From: Burkholderiales bacterium
Lineage (GTDB): Bacteria > Pseudomonadota > Gammaproteobacteria > Burkholderiales > Ga0077523
Assembly: GCA_019745565.1 (NCBI GenBank)
Contig: JAIESW010000005.1
Span: forward strand, 64,235 to 97,375
Reading direction: 5' to 3'
Length of the DNA stretch: 33,141 nucleotides
A program made the translations under genes and the position numbers. The notes beneath the pieces are model-generated. The model was not told the DNA's origin and ran no database searches. It saw nothing but the letters and a program-made list of their open reading frames with translations. Every line of letters starts with the position of its first letter. The first letter of the stretch is position 1. Shown in pieces: positions 25,297-33,074 of this stretch.

Positions 25297-27693
25297 ATGC
25301 AATTCTCCGAAGAGTGGCTGCGTTCGATGGTGGATCCGTCTCTCGGGACGGACGAGCTTGCTCATCTGCTCACCATGTCGGGCCTCGAAGTGGAGGAGTG
25401 CGTGCCGGCCGGCCCGACCTTCTCCGGTGTGGTGGTGGGTGAGGTCGTTGCGGCGCAGCCGCATCCCAACGCGGATCGCCTGAAGGTCTGCGAGGTGAAC
25501 GCCGGCGGCGAGCGCGTAAATGTCGTATGCGGTGCCCCGAACGTCGTCATCGGCATGAAAGTCCCGTTCGCCCGCATCGGCGCAGTGCTGCCGCCTCAGG
25601 ATGGCAAGCCGCTAGAGATCCGGCGCGCGACCATGCGCGGCGTCGAGAGCGAAGGCATGCTGTGCTCGGCACGCGAACTCGGACTGTCGGACGATCACAG
25701 CGGCCTGCTGGCGCTGCTGCCGGAAACGCAGCCCGGGACCGATGTGCGCGACGTGCTGGCGCTCGACGACCGGATCTTCACCATCAAGCTCACGCCGAAC
25801 CGGGCCGACTGCCTGTCGGTGCTCGGGATCGCGCGCGAGGTGGCCGCGCTCACGGGAAGCCCGTTGAATGCGCCGACGCCACCTGCCGTGAAGGCGACGA
25901 CCGCCGACGTGTATCCCGTGCGCATCACCGACAGTGCCGGCTGCGGCCGCTTCGCCGGTCGCGTGATCCGGGGCGTGAATGCGAAAGCATCGACACCGGA
26001 CTGGATGAAGCGTCGCCTCGAGCGCGCCGGACAACGGTCCATCTCGGCCTTGGTGGATGTGACCAACTACGTGATGCTGGAGCTGGGCCGGCCGTTGCAC
26101 GTGTACGACCTCGACAAGCTGCGCGGCCCGATCGACGTGCGCTTCGGCCGCAAGGGCGAGAAGGTGCTGCTGCTGAACGAGCAGACGGTGGAACTCGACA
26201 CCGACGTCCTTGCCATCACCGACGACAGCGGTCCCATCGGTCTGGCCGGCATCATGGGCGGTGAGAGCACCAAGGCCGACCTCGATACCCGCAACGTGTT
26301 GCTGGAGGCGGCGTTCTTCTTCCCGGACGCCATCGCCGGCCGCGCCCGGCGCTACAACTTCTCGAGCGATGCGTCGCACCGCTTCGAGCGCGGTGTGGAC
26401 TTCGACAACAACGTCGCCGGGATCGAGCGCGCGACGCAGTTGATCCTGGACATCTGCGGCGGCCAGCCGGGCCCCGTGTCCGACAACGTCGCGCAGTTGC
26501 CCGAGCGCAAGCCGGTGGCGATGCGTGTGGAGCGCGCCCGCAGAATCATCGGCATCCCGCTCTCGGCCGACGAGATGGGCGGCGCTTTCGCGCGGCTGGG
26601 ATTATCCCTGGTGCGCGAATCCGAGCGTTTCGTCGTGACGCCGCCCTCGTTTCGCTTCGATCTGGAGATCGAGGAAGACCTGATCGAGGAAGTGGCGCGG
26701 GTCCACGGGTTCGACCGCATTCCGGTGCAGCCGCCCAAGGCGCCGGCGATCATGCGCAGCCGCCCGGAGCGCCAGCGATCGCTCCACGCGATCCGTGCGG
26801 CCCTGGCGGCAGCGGACTACCACGAAGTCATCAACTATGCCTTCGTCGACGAGCAATGGGAGCGCGATCTCGCCGGCAATGCGGACCCCATTCGCGTGCG
26901 CAATCCGATCGCGAGCCAGCTCGCGGTGATGCGCAGCCAGCTCGCCGGAGGCCTGCTCGCCAACGTGCAGCACAACCTCAATCGCAAGGTGCCGCGGATC
27001 CGCGTTTTCGAAGTAGGCCGCGTGTTCCGGAGATCGGCCGCCGTGGCTGACGGTCCGCTGGCAGTGGGCGGCATCGACCAGCCCATGCGGGTCGGCGGTG
27101 CCGCATTCGGCCCGGCGTTGGAGGAGCAATGGGGGGTCGCCGGTCGTCCGGTGGACTTCTACGACGTCAAGGCCGATGTGGAGGCGCTCCTGGCCCCCCG
27201 CGTCGCCCGCTTCGAGCCCGAGCCGCTGCCGGCGCTGCATCCCGGCCGTGCCGCAAAAGTGACGGTGGACGGCAGGGCGGCGGGCTGGATCGGGGAATTG
27301 CACCCCGAATGGCAGCGCAAGTTCGACCTGCCGGGGCCAGTGATCCTGTTCGAACTGGATGCGACCCTGCTGCAGGAGGTGCCGCTACCGGTCTACCAGC
27401 CGGTATCCCGGTTCCCGGCGGTCCTTCGCGACCTGGCTGTCGTGGTCGACGACCACGTCCCGGCAGGGTTGATGCTTGAGGCTCTCCAGGCTGCCCTGCC
27501 GGCGGTGGTGGAGTCGGTCCAGGTGTTCGATCTGTACCGTGGAAAGGGCGTCGAGAATGGGAAAAAAAGTCTTGCTTTCCGAGTGTTATTACAAGATACT
27601 CAAAAGACTCTCACCGACGCCGAGGTCGATGCAACCATGACTTTGGCGCTCTCCATCATCCAGCAACGGTTCGGCGGCAACCTGAGGCAGTAA
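25297..27693 (+). CDS. pheT: Phenylalanyl-tRNA synthetase beta subunit
   Basis: The product is 798 residues from ATG 25297 (MQFSEEWLRSMVDPSLGTDELAHLLTMSGLEVEE), the usual size. Domains in order: EMAP-like tRNA-binding domain (about 40-150, 'VVVGEVVAAQPHPNADRLKVCEVNAGG'), B3/B4 editing region (about 210-390), B5 (about 400-475), the inactive class II-like core with 'DLEIEEDLIEEVARVHGFDRIPVQPP' and 'HEVINYAFVD', and a C-terminal ferredoxin-fold anticodon domain ('VSRFPAVLRDLAVVVDDHVPAG'). It recognises tRNA-Phe and edits Tyr mischarging. The last ~40 codons contain an AT-rich patch with rare codons and a promoter-like sequence, 12 bases to ihfA after the stop. Confidence 0.97.
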   Translation: MQFSEEWLRSMVDPSLGTDELAHLLTMSGLEVEECVPAGPTFSGVVVGEVVAAQPHPNADRLKVCEVNAGGERVNVVCGAPNVVIGMKVPFARIGAVLPPQDGKPLEIRRATMRGVESEGMLCSARELGLSDDHSGLLALLPETQPGTDVRDVLALDDRIFTIKLTPNRADCLSVLGIAREVAALTGSPLNAPTPPAVKATTADVYPVRITDSAGCGRFAGRVIRGVNAKASTPDWMKRRLERAGQRSISALVDVTNYVMLELGRPLHVYDLDKLRGPIDVRFGRKGEKVLLLNEQTVELDTDVLAITDDSGPIGLAGIMGGESTKADLDTRNVLLEAAFFFPDAIAGRARRYNFSSDASHRFERGVDFDNNVAGIERATQLILDICGGQPGPVSDNVAQLPERKPVAMRVERARRIIGIPLSADEMGGAFARLGLSLVRESERFVVTPPSFRFDLEIEEDLIEEVARVHGFDRIPVQPPKAPAIMRSRPERQRSLHAIRAALAAADYHEVINYAFVDEQWERDLAGNADPIRVRNPIASQLAVMRSQLAGGLLANVQHNLNRKVPRIRVFEVGRVFRRSAAVADGPLAVGGIDQPMRVGGAAFGPALEEQWGVAGRPVDFYDVKADVEALLAPRVARFEPEPLPALHPGRAAKVTVDGRAAGWIGELHPEWQRKFDLPGPVILFELDATLLQEVPLPVYQPVSRFPAVLRDLAVVVDDHVPAGLMLEALQAALPAVVESVQVFDLYRGKGVENGKKSLAFRVLLQDTQKTLTDAEVDATMTLALSIIQQRFGGNLRQ
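27572..27600 (+). promoter_or_regulatory. Sigma-70-like promoter inside the 3' end of pheT, likely driving ihfA
   Basis: TTGCTT (27572-27577), a 17-base spacer and GATACT (27595-27600; 4 of 6 of the -10). The surrounding codons (AAA AAA AGT CTT, then GTG TTA TTA CAA GAT ACT CAA AAG ACT) break sharply from the G/C-ending codon use of pheT. It lies 106 bases upstream of ihfA. E. coli ihfA is also partly expressed from a promoter inside pheT. Confidence 0.5.
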
Positions 27694-27705
27694 GAGGTTT
27701 TTTCC

Positions 27706-28017
27706 ATGACCCTGACCAAGGCGGAGCTCGCTGACCTGTTGTTCGAGAAGGTCGGTCTCAACAAGCGTGAAGCGAAGGACATGGTCGAGACTTTCTTCGA
27801 GGAAGTCCGCATGGCCCTGGAGCACGGCGACGGCGTGAAGCTGTCGGGTTTCGGCAATTTCCAGCTGCGCGACAAGCCGCAGCGTCCCGGGCGCAATCCC
27901 AAGACCGGCGAGGAAATTCCCATCACCGCGCGCCGCGTCGTGACGTTTCACGCGAGCCAGAAGCTGAAGGCCATGGTGGAGAAGCACTACCATGGAAGCG
28001 CCGAACCACAACAATAA
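27706..28017 (+). CDS. ihfA: Integration host factor alpha subunit
   Basis: The product is 103 residues from ATG 27706 ([57 protein letters not shown]), with AAGAGG about 7 bases upstream. The DNA-bending arm is '[29 protein letters not shown]', including the [15 protein letters not shown] hallmark that separates IHF-alpha from HU. With IHF-beta it bends DNA at specific sites for transcription, recombination and replication control. Position after pheT is conserved in proteobacteria. Its 3' end overlaps the next gene by 26 bases. Confidence 0.97.
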   Translation: MTLTKAELADLLFEKVGLNKREAKDMVETFFEEVRMALEHGDGVKLSGFGNFQLRDKPQRPGRNPKTGEEIPITARRVVTFHASQKLKAMVEKHYHGSAEPQQ

Positions 28018-28357
28018 GGTTGCGCTCCCGCCGATCCCTGCGAAGCGCTACTTCACGATCGGCGAAGTGAGCGAGTTGTGCGGCGTGAAGCCGCACGTGC
28101 TGCGCTACTGGGAGCAGGAGTTCACCCAGTTGAAGCCGGTCAAGCGGCGCGGCAACCGGCGCTATTACCAGCACCACGAGGTGCTGCTGATCCGGCGCAT
28201 CCGCGAGCTGCTGTACGAGCAGGGCTTTACCATCAGCGGTGCACGCCACCGCCTCGACCAGAGCTTCGAGGAAGAACCGCGTGCGGCGGAATCCGGCGGC
28301 GAACTGCCGGCGCTGCGCGGCGAGATCGAAGCGGTCATCGCGCTGCTGCGCGTCTGA
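27992..28357 (+). CDS. MerR-family transcriptional regulator
   Basis: The product is 121 residues from ATG 27992, inside the 3' end of ihfA (26-base overlap), with GGAGAAG about 9 bases upstream. The N-terminal winged helix-turn-helix of the MerR type is clear: '[70 protein letters not shown]' (about 18-88). The short C-terminal part ('[18 protein letters not shown]') lacks an effector domain and cysteines for metal sensing. This small MerR-like protein is a common partner of ihfA in betaproteobacteria. Its targets are unknown. Confidence 0.9.
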   Translation: MEAPNHNNKVALPPIPAKRYFTIGEVSELCGVKPHVLRYWEQEFTQLKPVKRRGNRRYYQHHEVLLIRRIRELLYEQGFTISGARHRLDQSFEEEPRAAESGGELPALRGEIEAVIALLRV

Positions 28358-28397
28358 TTCGACGCGCATTCGGGCTGCGTCGGCTGCGCGGCTCCGC

Positions 28398-28403
28398 TAT
28401 ACT
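28398..28403 (+). promoter_or_regulatory. -10 element of tRNA-Pro
   Basis: TATACT matches 5 of 6 of the -10 consensus and ends 9 bases before the mature tRNA 5' end. No good -35 is present at 16-18 bases upstream. Confidence 0.5.
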
Positions 28404-28412
28404 GCGCGCCTT

Positions 28413-28489
<77 letters not shown>

Positions 28490-28501
28490 TTGATCATCGT
28501 C

Positions 28502-28520
28502 TTCCGGCTCGAGGCCGGAA
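28502..28520. terminator. Hairpin between tRNA-Pro and the convergent heme-oxygenase-like gene
   Basis: TTCCGGC-TCGAG-GCCGGAA gives a perfect 7-bp stem with a 5-base loop, 12 bases after the tRNA and 7 bases from the stop of the opposite gene. It is symmetric and could serve both strands. No T-run follows on either strand. Confidence 0.45.
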
Positions 28521-28527
28521 CAGCGCG

Positions 28528-29160
28528 TCAGGCCGCCAGGGCCTCGAGCGATTTCCCGCGAATGCCGCGCGGCGCACGCGCTACCTTGACCGCGGGTGCA
28601 ACGCGTCCGATCAACGTGTCGAACGTAGCCTGTACCCCGTCGAGGATGCCGGACATCTCGGCCGCGATCGCGTCGACGGCGATGCGCTGCGCCAGCGGCC
28701 AGCGTTGTGCGTTCTGCGCGGCGCACCATGAGAAGAAGGCGGAAGCATCGGGCAGTGCCGCGTTGCCGTGCAGCCCCGCCAGCATCGTGGCCGCTTCGCG
28801 ATCGATGAATTCCATCGCGTAGACGGCGCCGATGGCCGAGGGCGTGGTGTGGATCGCTGGCGGGTGGGCCGTGGATTTCATGACCGATCGCAGCACGCCG
28901 GGCAGTCGCAGCGTCGCGAGGTCTTCCAGCAGCAGCGACGAGCGCAGCTGCGGCAGGGCCCCGAGTACCGGCGTCGGTGCAAAGGCGATGAGACGTTGCT
29001 CGATGCCGGAGTAGGCGGTCCAGAGGCCGGCCAGCAGTTCCGCATAACCGGCAACGTCGATCGTGCCTGAGGCGGTTCGAGCGTGGACCGGCACTGTTCG
29101 CAGGCGCTGCATCGCATTGTCGGCGGCGTCATGGAGCTCGTCCGGCGCCGGGGCGTTCAT
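28528..29160 (-). CDS. Heme-oxygenase-fold protein, probable degenerate heme pocket
   Basis: The product is 210 residues from ATG 29160 (MNAPAPDELHDAADNAMQRLRTVP). GGAG lies 6 bases upstream (29170-29167 on this strand), which favours this start over ATGs at 29205 and 29217. The overall pattern fits bacterial biliverdin-producing heme oxygenases: an N-terminal helix, 'YAELLAGLWTAYSGIEQRLIAF', 'ALPQLRSSLLLEDLATL', 'GAVYAMEFIDREAATML' and 'FFSWCAAQNAQRWPLA'. Two key features look altered. The proximal-His helix (usually L-R-x-x-T-x-x-x-H-E-x-L) reads LHDAADNAMQRL with Met at the His place. The distal-helix glycines (usually LEGSTLGG) read MEFIDREAA. The fold assignment is moderate; heme cleavage is doubtful. 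A response-regulator gene lies 240 bases upstream on the same strand. Confidence 0.65.
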   Translation of the reverse strand: MNAPAPDELHDAADNAMQRLRTVPVHARTASGTIDVAGYAELLAGLWTAYSGIEQRLIAFAPTPVLGALPQLRSSLLLEDLATLRLPGVLRSVMKSTAHPPAIHTTPSAIGAVYAMEFIDREAATMLAGLHGNAALPDASAFFSWCAAQNAQRWPLAQRIAVDAIAAEMSGILDGVQATFDTLIGRVAPAVKVARAPRGIRGKSLEALAA

Positions 29161-29400
29161 CGTCAGCTCCGGTCGGGCAGGCTTCGGCAGCGAAATCGGA
29201 TGCATCGTGGCGATCATCGGCGGCGTCTCCGTGCAGGGCAGGGCGGGGCTATCGCGCGCCGACCCTGGGCGCATCCGACCGCCGTCAGGTTCCCAGTCTG
29301 GCGCCGAACCGGTCCTGCGGGCATAGGTCGAGGGGAGCAGTCGGCCTCGGCGATCCTTACGTTTCCGTGTCAGGGAAGGACTACAAGCGGCCTCGAGCCT

Positions 29401-30030
29401 TCAGGCGACGAGTTGGTGGGCGAGGCAGTAGCGCGTCAGATCCGCGTTGGTCTCGAGTTTGAGCTTCTCCAGCACGCGCGAGCGATACGTACTCACGGTC
29501 TTGGGGCTGATCGACAGTTCCGCCGCGATGTCGACGATGCTGCGCCCGGCGGCGAGCAGGCACATGACCCGGAACTCGCGCGACGACAGCGCCTCGTGCG
29601 CCGGCTGGTTGTCGTTGCCCTGGATCCGGTCGGCGAGCAGCTCGGCCACCTGCGGGCTCACGTAGCGCCGGCCGCGCATGATGTGCGCAATGGCCCCGAG
29701 CAGTTCTTCGGGGGCGTGCGCCTTGTTGACGTAGCCCGCCGCACCCAGCTTCAGCACGCGAACGGCGAGTTCGTCCTCGGCGTGCATGCTCAACACGAGC
29801 ACCTTCTGGCCGGGGCGGGTGCGGCCGATGCGTTCGAGCACCTCCATGCCCGACATCCCCGGCAGCGACAGGTCGAGCAGGACGAGATCCCACGGTGTGC
29901 TGCGGACATGGTCGATCGCCTCTTCGCCACGATCGGCCTCGACGATCGTGGCGGCGCCGTAGACTTCCTCGAGCATCTGACGCACCCCGCGGCGTACCAT
30001 CGGGTGGTCGTCGACGATCAGGAAGTGCAT
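29401..30030 (-). CDS. NarL/FixJ-family response regulator (orphan)
   Basis: The product is 209 residues from ATG 30030 (MHFLIVDDHPMVRRGVRQMLEEVYG); an in-frame GTG at 30063 would add 11 residues. The receiver domain covers about 1-118, with the acidic pair in 'VDDH', the phospho-acceptor Asp in 'WDLVLLDLSLPGMSGMEVL' and Lys in 'GAAGYVNKAHAPEELL'. The C-terminal LuxR-type helix-turn-helix is 'LSSREFRVMCLLAAGRSIVDIAAELSISPKTVSTYRSRVLEKLKLETNADLTRYCL'. It should bind DNA when phosphorylated, in the manner of UvrY/GacA or NarL. No histidine kinase is nearby. A TATACT-like -10 occurs on this strand at 30155-30150, without a clear -35. Confidence 0.93.
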   Translation of the reverse strand: MHFLIVDDHPMVRRGVRQMLEEVYGAATIVEADRGEEAIDHVRSTPWDLVLLDLSLPGMSGMEVLERIGRTRPGQKVLVLSMHAEDELAVRVLKLGAAGYVNKAHAPEELLGAIAHIMRGRRYVSPQVAELLADRIQGNDNQPAHEALSSREFRVMCLLAAGRSIVDIAAELSISPKTVSTYRSRVLEKLKLETNADLTRYCLAHQLVA

Positions 30031-30420
30031 GCCCGATCGGGACAGCGGATCGTCGGTGCGCACGGCACCCGGCTCATTCCTGCGTCATTGCACGGCATAG
30101 GTTCGCCACACGAGAACATCGGTCGATTTCCGGCCTTTCTCCGCGTGAAAGTATAGGCTGCATGCTCCCGCCGCTCCGGCAGGGCCGGCACTGCCGGCTC
30201 GCACTCACGGCGGATCGGTACGCGATGCTAGACTATCGGCTTGTTCCGGTCGGGGAGAGGTCACCCGCATGAGGGTGCGGCTGGTCGACGTTCCGGAGCC
30301 TTCAGCTCCGATCGATCTTCGAGCGTCGATGCGCGAACGCGGGACGCTCGTCCTGCGACGGAGTTCGAATGTGTCGGCCCGAGCCCCGCTTCCCGCCGGT
30401 GCGTTCCTGATCCGAATCCC
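30031..30420. other. 390-base intergenic region between the divergent response-regulator and surE genes
   Basis: This is the only gap longer than 300 bases. It holds a TATACT on the minus strand (30150-30155) that may serve the response regulator. A 7-bp hairpin follows, CCGGCAG (30176-30182) with CTGCCGG (30191-30197), and a TAGACT -10-like box on the plus strand (30229-30234). After these come a purine-rich ribosome-binding-like GGAGAGG with a short open frame (30269-30436) and a small hairpin around GGAGC-CTTCA-GCTCC near 30295-30310. No RNA gene was recognised. Confidence 0.5.
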
Positions 30421-30436
30421 ATGCGCATCCTGCTGA
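30269..30436 (+). CDS. Possible 55-residue leader ORF overlapping surE
   Basis: ATG 30269 is preceded by GGAGAGG at 30254-30260, 8 bases upstream, the best ribosome binding site in the region. It encodes 55 residues (starting [17 protein letters not shown]) and stops at TGA 30434-30436, 16 bases inside surE, in a different frame. surE itself has no visible Shine-Dalgarno, so the ORF could feed ribosomes to surE. No family was recognised and third-position GC seems lower than in neighbouring genes, so it may be untranslated leader. Confidence 0.25.
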   Translation: MRVRLVDVPEPSAPIDLRASMRERGTLVLRRSSNVSARAPLPAGAFLIRIPCASC

Positions 30437-31164
30437 GTAACGACGACGGCTATTTCGCGCCGGGCCTGGCCGCGCTCGCCGAAGCCCTGAGGCCGCTCGG
30501 CGAGATCACGGTGGTCGCGCCCGAGCGTGACCGCAGCGGTTCGAGCAATTCGCTGACGCTCGACCGCCCGCTGACCGTGCGGCGCTCCGCCAACGGCTTC
30601 CTGTTCGTGAACGGTACGCCGACCGACTGCGTGCATCTCGCCGTCACCGGCCTGCTCGATCATCTGCCCGACATGGTGGTTTCCGGCATCAACCACGGGT
30701 CGAACATGGGTGACGACACGATCTACTCGGGAACCGTGGCTGCCGCCACGGAGGGCTTCCTGCTGGGCATTCCGTCGATCGCCGTGTCCCTGACGGGCCG
30801 CTCGGGCGCGCACTTCGCTGCTGCCGGCCATGTCGCCGCCGATCTGGTGCGCCGTCATCAGGCGGGCGGACCGAACGACGCCTATCTGCTCAACGTGAAC
30901 GTGCCCGACGTGCCCGCCGCGGACCTCGGTCCGATCGAGGTGACCCGTCTCGGCAAGCGGCACAAGGCCGAACCCGTGATCAAGTCCGCTACCCCCCGGG
31001 GCGATGTCGTGTACTGGGTGGGTGCGGCGGGTGACGCCGCGGATGCCGGTCCGGGCACCGATTTCCACGCAGTGGCAGCCGGGCGCGTGTCGGTGACGCC
31101 GCTGCAGATGGACCTCACCCGCTACGCGCAGCTCGACGCCTTGCGCGCGTGGATCGCGGGCTGA
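30421..31164 (+). CDS. surE: 5'/3'-nucleotidase SurE
   Basis: The product is 247 residues from ATG 30421 ([27 protein letters not shown]), close to the family's ~250. The frame is open 60 codons upstream, but only this ATG gives the conserved N-terminus. Motifs: the metal-binding 'SNDDG' (Asp8, Asp9), '[21 protein letters not shown]', '[15 protein letters not shown]', and '[29 protein letters not shown]', with the metal-binding Asn. It dephosphorylates nucleoside monophosphates, notably in stationary phase or stress. It is followed by pcm and nlpD in the classic cluster; pcm overlaps its stop. Confidence 0.97.
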   Translation: MRILLSNDDGYFAPGLAALAEALRPLGEITVVAPERDRSGSSNSLTLDRPLTVRRSANGFLFVNGTPTDCVHLAVTGLLDHLPDMVVSGINHGSNMGDDTIYSGTVAAATEGFLLGIPSIAVSLTGRSGAHFAAAGHVAADLVRRHQAGGPNDAYLLNVNVPDVPAADLGPIEVTRLGKRHKAEPVIKSATPRGDVVYWVGAAGDAADAGPGTDFHAVAAGRVSVTPLQMDLTRYAQLDALRAWIAG

Positions 31165-31853
31165 CCGGATCGTCGACGCGCGAGCCCGGCGTGGACCACA
31201 AGCACCTCGGCATCGGCATGACCTCGCAGCGCACCCGGCTGCGGATGGTCGAGCGGTTGCGCGAGCAAGGGATCCGCGATGCCGTCGTGCTGGCTGCCAT
31301 GGCGGAGATCCCGCGGCACATCTTCGTCGACGAGGCGCTCGCGTCGCGGGCCTACGACGACGTCGCGTTGCCCATCGGTTTCGGACAGACCATCTCGGCG
31401 CCGTTCACGGTCGCGCGCATGCTCGAACTGGTGCGCGCCGGGCGGGCGCCAATCCCGAAGGCGCTCGAGATCGGCACGGGCTGCGGCTATCAGGCGGCGG
31501 TGCTGTCGCGGTTCACTGTCGAGGTGAACTCCATGGAGCGCATCTCCGGCCTGCTCGGCAAGGCGCGCCGCAGCCTGCGGGAATTGCGCGCCGCCAACAT
31601 CCGCTTGAAGCACGCCGACGGGACGCTGGGTTACAAGGACGGCGCGCCCTACGATGCCATCGTGATGGCCGCCGCCGCGCCGGCGGTGCCGGATGATCTT
31701 GCCGAACAGCTCGGACCGGGCGGGCGGCTCGTGATGCCCATCGGCACGCGCGAACAGCGCTTGGTGCTGATCGAACGAACCGACCGCGGTCTCGTGCAGT
31801 CAGTGCTCGAGGAGGTGAACTTCGTGCCGCTGCTGCCCGGACTGATGCGATGA
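31149..31853 (+). CDS. pcm: Protein-L-isoaspartate O-methyltransferase
   Basis: The product is 234 residues if GTG 31149, which overlaps the surE stop by 16 bases, is used. GTG 31191 and ATG 31218 are alternatives. The conserved N-terminal '[24 protein letters not shown]' begins just before 31218, so the last option would clip the motif. The catalytic domain shows '[40 protein letters not shown]', the SAM loop '[17 protein letters not shown]', and '[33 protein letters not shown]'. The enzyme starts repair of isoaspartyl damage in proteins. It is coupled to nlpD by a 4-base ATGA overlap. Confidence 0.95.
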   Translation: MDRGLTGSSTREPGVDHKHLGIGMTSQRTRLRMVERLREQGIRDAVVLAAMAEIPRHIFVDEALASRAYDDVALPIGFGQTISAPFTVARMLELVRAGRAPIPKALEIGTGCGYQAAVLSRFTVEVNSMERISGLLGKARRSLRELRAANIRLKHADGTLGYKDGAPYDAIVMAAAAPAVPDDLAEQLGPGGRLVMPIGTREQRLVLIERTDRGLVQSVLEEVNFVPLLPGLMR

Positions 31854-33016
31854 AGGCAATGGTGTTCCGGCTGCTGGCCGTGGGCGGCGCGCTGGCGTGC
31901 GCCGCGTGCACCCACATTCAGGACGTGGGCACTGCGCCCATCCGGCATCCGGGGTCCGCGCCCGGCGGGGGTGGACGGCCCGCCGTGACGGCGGCTGCGA
32001 AACCGGCTCCGGCCGCGGTGCCCGCACCGGCCCCGCGCGAAAGTCGGCGCAAGGGCGACGAGCGGCCCGAGTTCTACACGGTGGCACGCGGCGACACGCT
32101 CTACGGCATCGCGCTCGACTTCGGCTTCGATTACAAGGAACTCGCGGCGTGGAACGAGCTGGCCGACCCGTCGGTGATCCGCGTCGGCCAGCGGTTGCGC
32201 CTGACGCCGCCGGCCGACCTGGCGGAGCAGCCCGTCGTGAAGGCGATGCCCGCCAAGGGCGGCGGCAAGGCGGAGGCGTTGCCGGGTGCCGCAGCGGCGC
32301 CGGCCGCGGCGGAAGGGGCCGACGCGGCGGATGCCGTGCCGCCGGTCGTTCGAACGCTGACCGAACCGAAAGCCGTGACGCTCGCGTATTCCGACAAGGC
32401 TTACGCCCAACTCGGCGGTGCGGCCGCGAAGCCCCTGCAGGCCGAGTCCAAATCGGAAGGCAAGCCCGAACCCAAGCCGGATGCGAAACCGGCAGCGACC
32501 GTTGCCGCGGCGCCGGTGCCGAAGGACGCGTCCGACGTGAAGCCCGAACCGAAGTCTGAACCGAAGCCGCAGAAGGACGCCGTACCGGCGTCGGCCCCAC
32601 CGGCGGCCCCCGCTCGTTCCGCCGAAGACGACGACCGCATGGACTGGGTCTGGCCCGCGAAGGGCGAGGTGCTCTACCGTTTCGGCGAGAGCGGGAAGCT
32701 GAAGGGTGTCGGCATCGGCGGCAAGAGCGGCCAGCCGGTTTTCGCTGCCGCCCCGGGCAAGGTGGTGTACAGCGGCAGCGGGCTGCGCGGCTACGGCAAG
32801 CTCGTCATCATCAAGCACAACGACATGTTCCTGTCGGTGTACGCGCACAACAGCCAGATCGTGGTGAAGGAAGGCGAGACGGTGAAGCGCGGCCAGCGCA
32901 TCGCGGAGATGGGTGACACCGATGCGAGCCGGACGGCGTTGCACTTCGAGATCCGGCGCTACGGGAAGCCGGTGGATCCGCTGACGCGGTTGCCGGGTGG
33001 GGCGGCTTCAGGGTAA
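31850..33016 (+). CDS. nlpD: NlpD-like LysM/degenerate-M23 lipoprotein (amidase activator)
   Basis: The product is 388 residues from ATG 31850, which overlaps the pcm stop as ATGA. The N-terminus [22 protein letters not shown] is a lipoprotein-type signal; Cys20 (or Cys17) is the likely lipidated residue, although the box is not ideal. A LysM domain (about 74-121, '[44 protein letters not shown]') binds peptidoglycan. A long Ala/Lys/Pro/Glu-rich linker (about 125-260) follows, including KPEPKPD- and [14 protein letters not shown] repeats. The C-terminal LytM domain (about 264-385) lacks catalytic residues: GVGIGGKSG where M23 enzymes have the metal-binding His, and TALHFEIRR instead of HLHFE. 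This is the NlpD/EnvC pattern of proteins that activate cell-wall amidases at the septum. Confidence 0.93.
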   Translation: MKAMVFRLLAVGGALACAACTHIQDVGTAPIRHPGSAPGGGGRPAVTAAAKPAPAAVPAPAPRESRRKGDERPEFYTVARGDTLYGIALDFGFDYKELAAWNELADPSVIRVGQRLRLTPPADLAEQPVVKAMPAKGGGKAEALPGAAAAPAAAEGADAADAVPPVVRTLTEPKAVTLAYSDKAYAQLGGAAAKPLQAESKSEGKPEPKPDAKPAATVAAAPVPKDASDVKPEPKSEPKPQKDAVPASAPPAAPARSAEDDDRMDWVWPAKGEVLYRFGESGKLKGVGIGGKSGQPVFAAAPGKVVYSGSGLRGYGKLVIIKHNDMFLSVYAHNSQIVVKEGETVKRGQRIAEMGDTDASRTALHFEIRRYGKPVDPLTRLPGGAASG

Positions 33017-33053
33017 GAACCCCGAATCTTTCGACACGAAAGATTCCGGGTTC
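33017..33053. terminator. Strong hairpin after nlpD
   Basis: GAACCCCGAATCTTTCG and CGAAAGATTCCGGGTTC pair over 17 positions with one mismatch around an ACA loop. It begins directly after the nlpD stop. No T-run follows on the plus strand. The near-perfect symmetry suits a two-way terminator or a 3' end stabiliser between convergent genes. Confidence 0.65.
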
Positions 33054-33074
33054 TGGCTTGCTCCTCGCTCGCCG

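Noticed and set aside
27672..27703. AACCT...AGGTT plus TTTTTT between pheT and ihfA as a terminator
   Set aside because: The stem is only 5 bp with an 11-base loop, too weak. The T-run lies in the ihfA leader next to its ribosome binding site.
31218..31220. ATG 31218 as pcm start
   Set aside because: It falls within the conserved GIGMTSQR motif and would clip it, so an upstream GTG is preferred.
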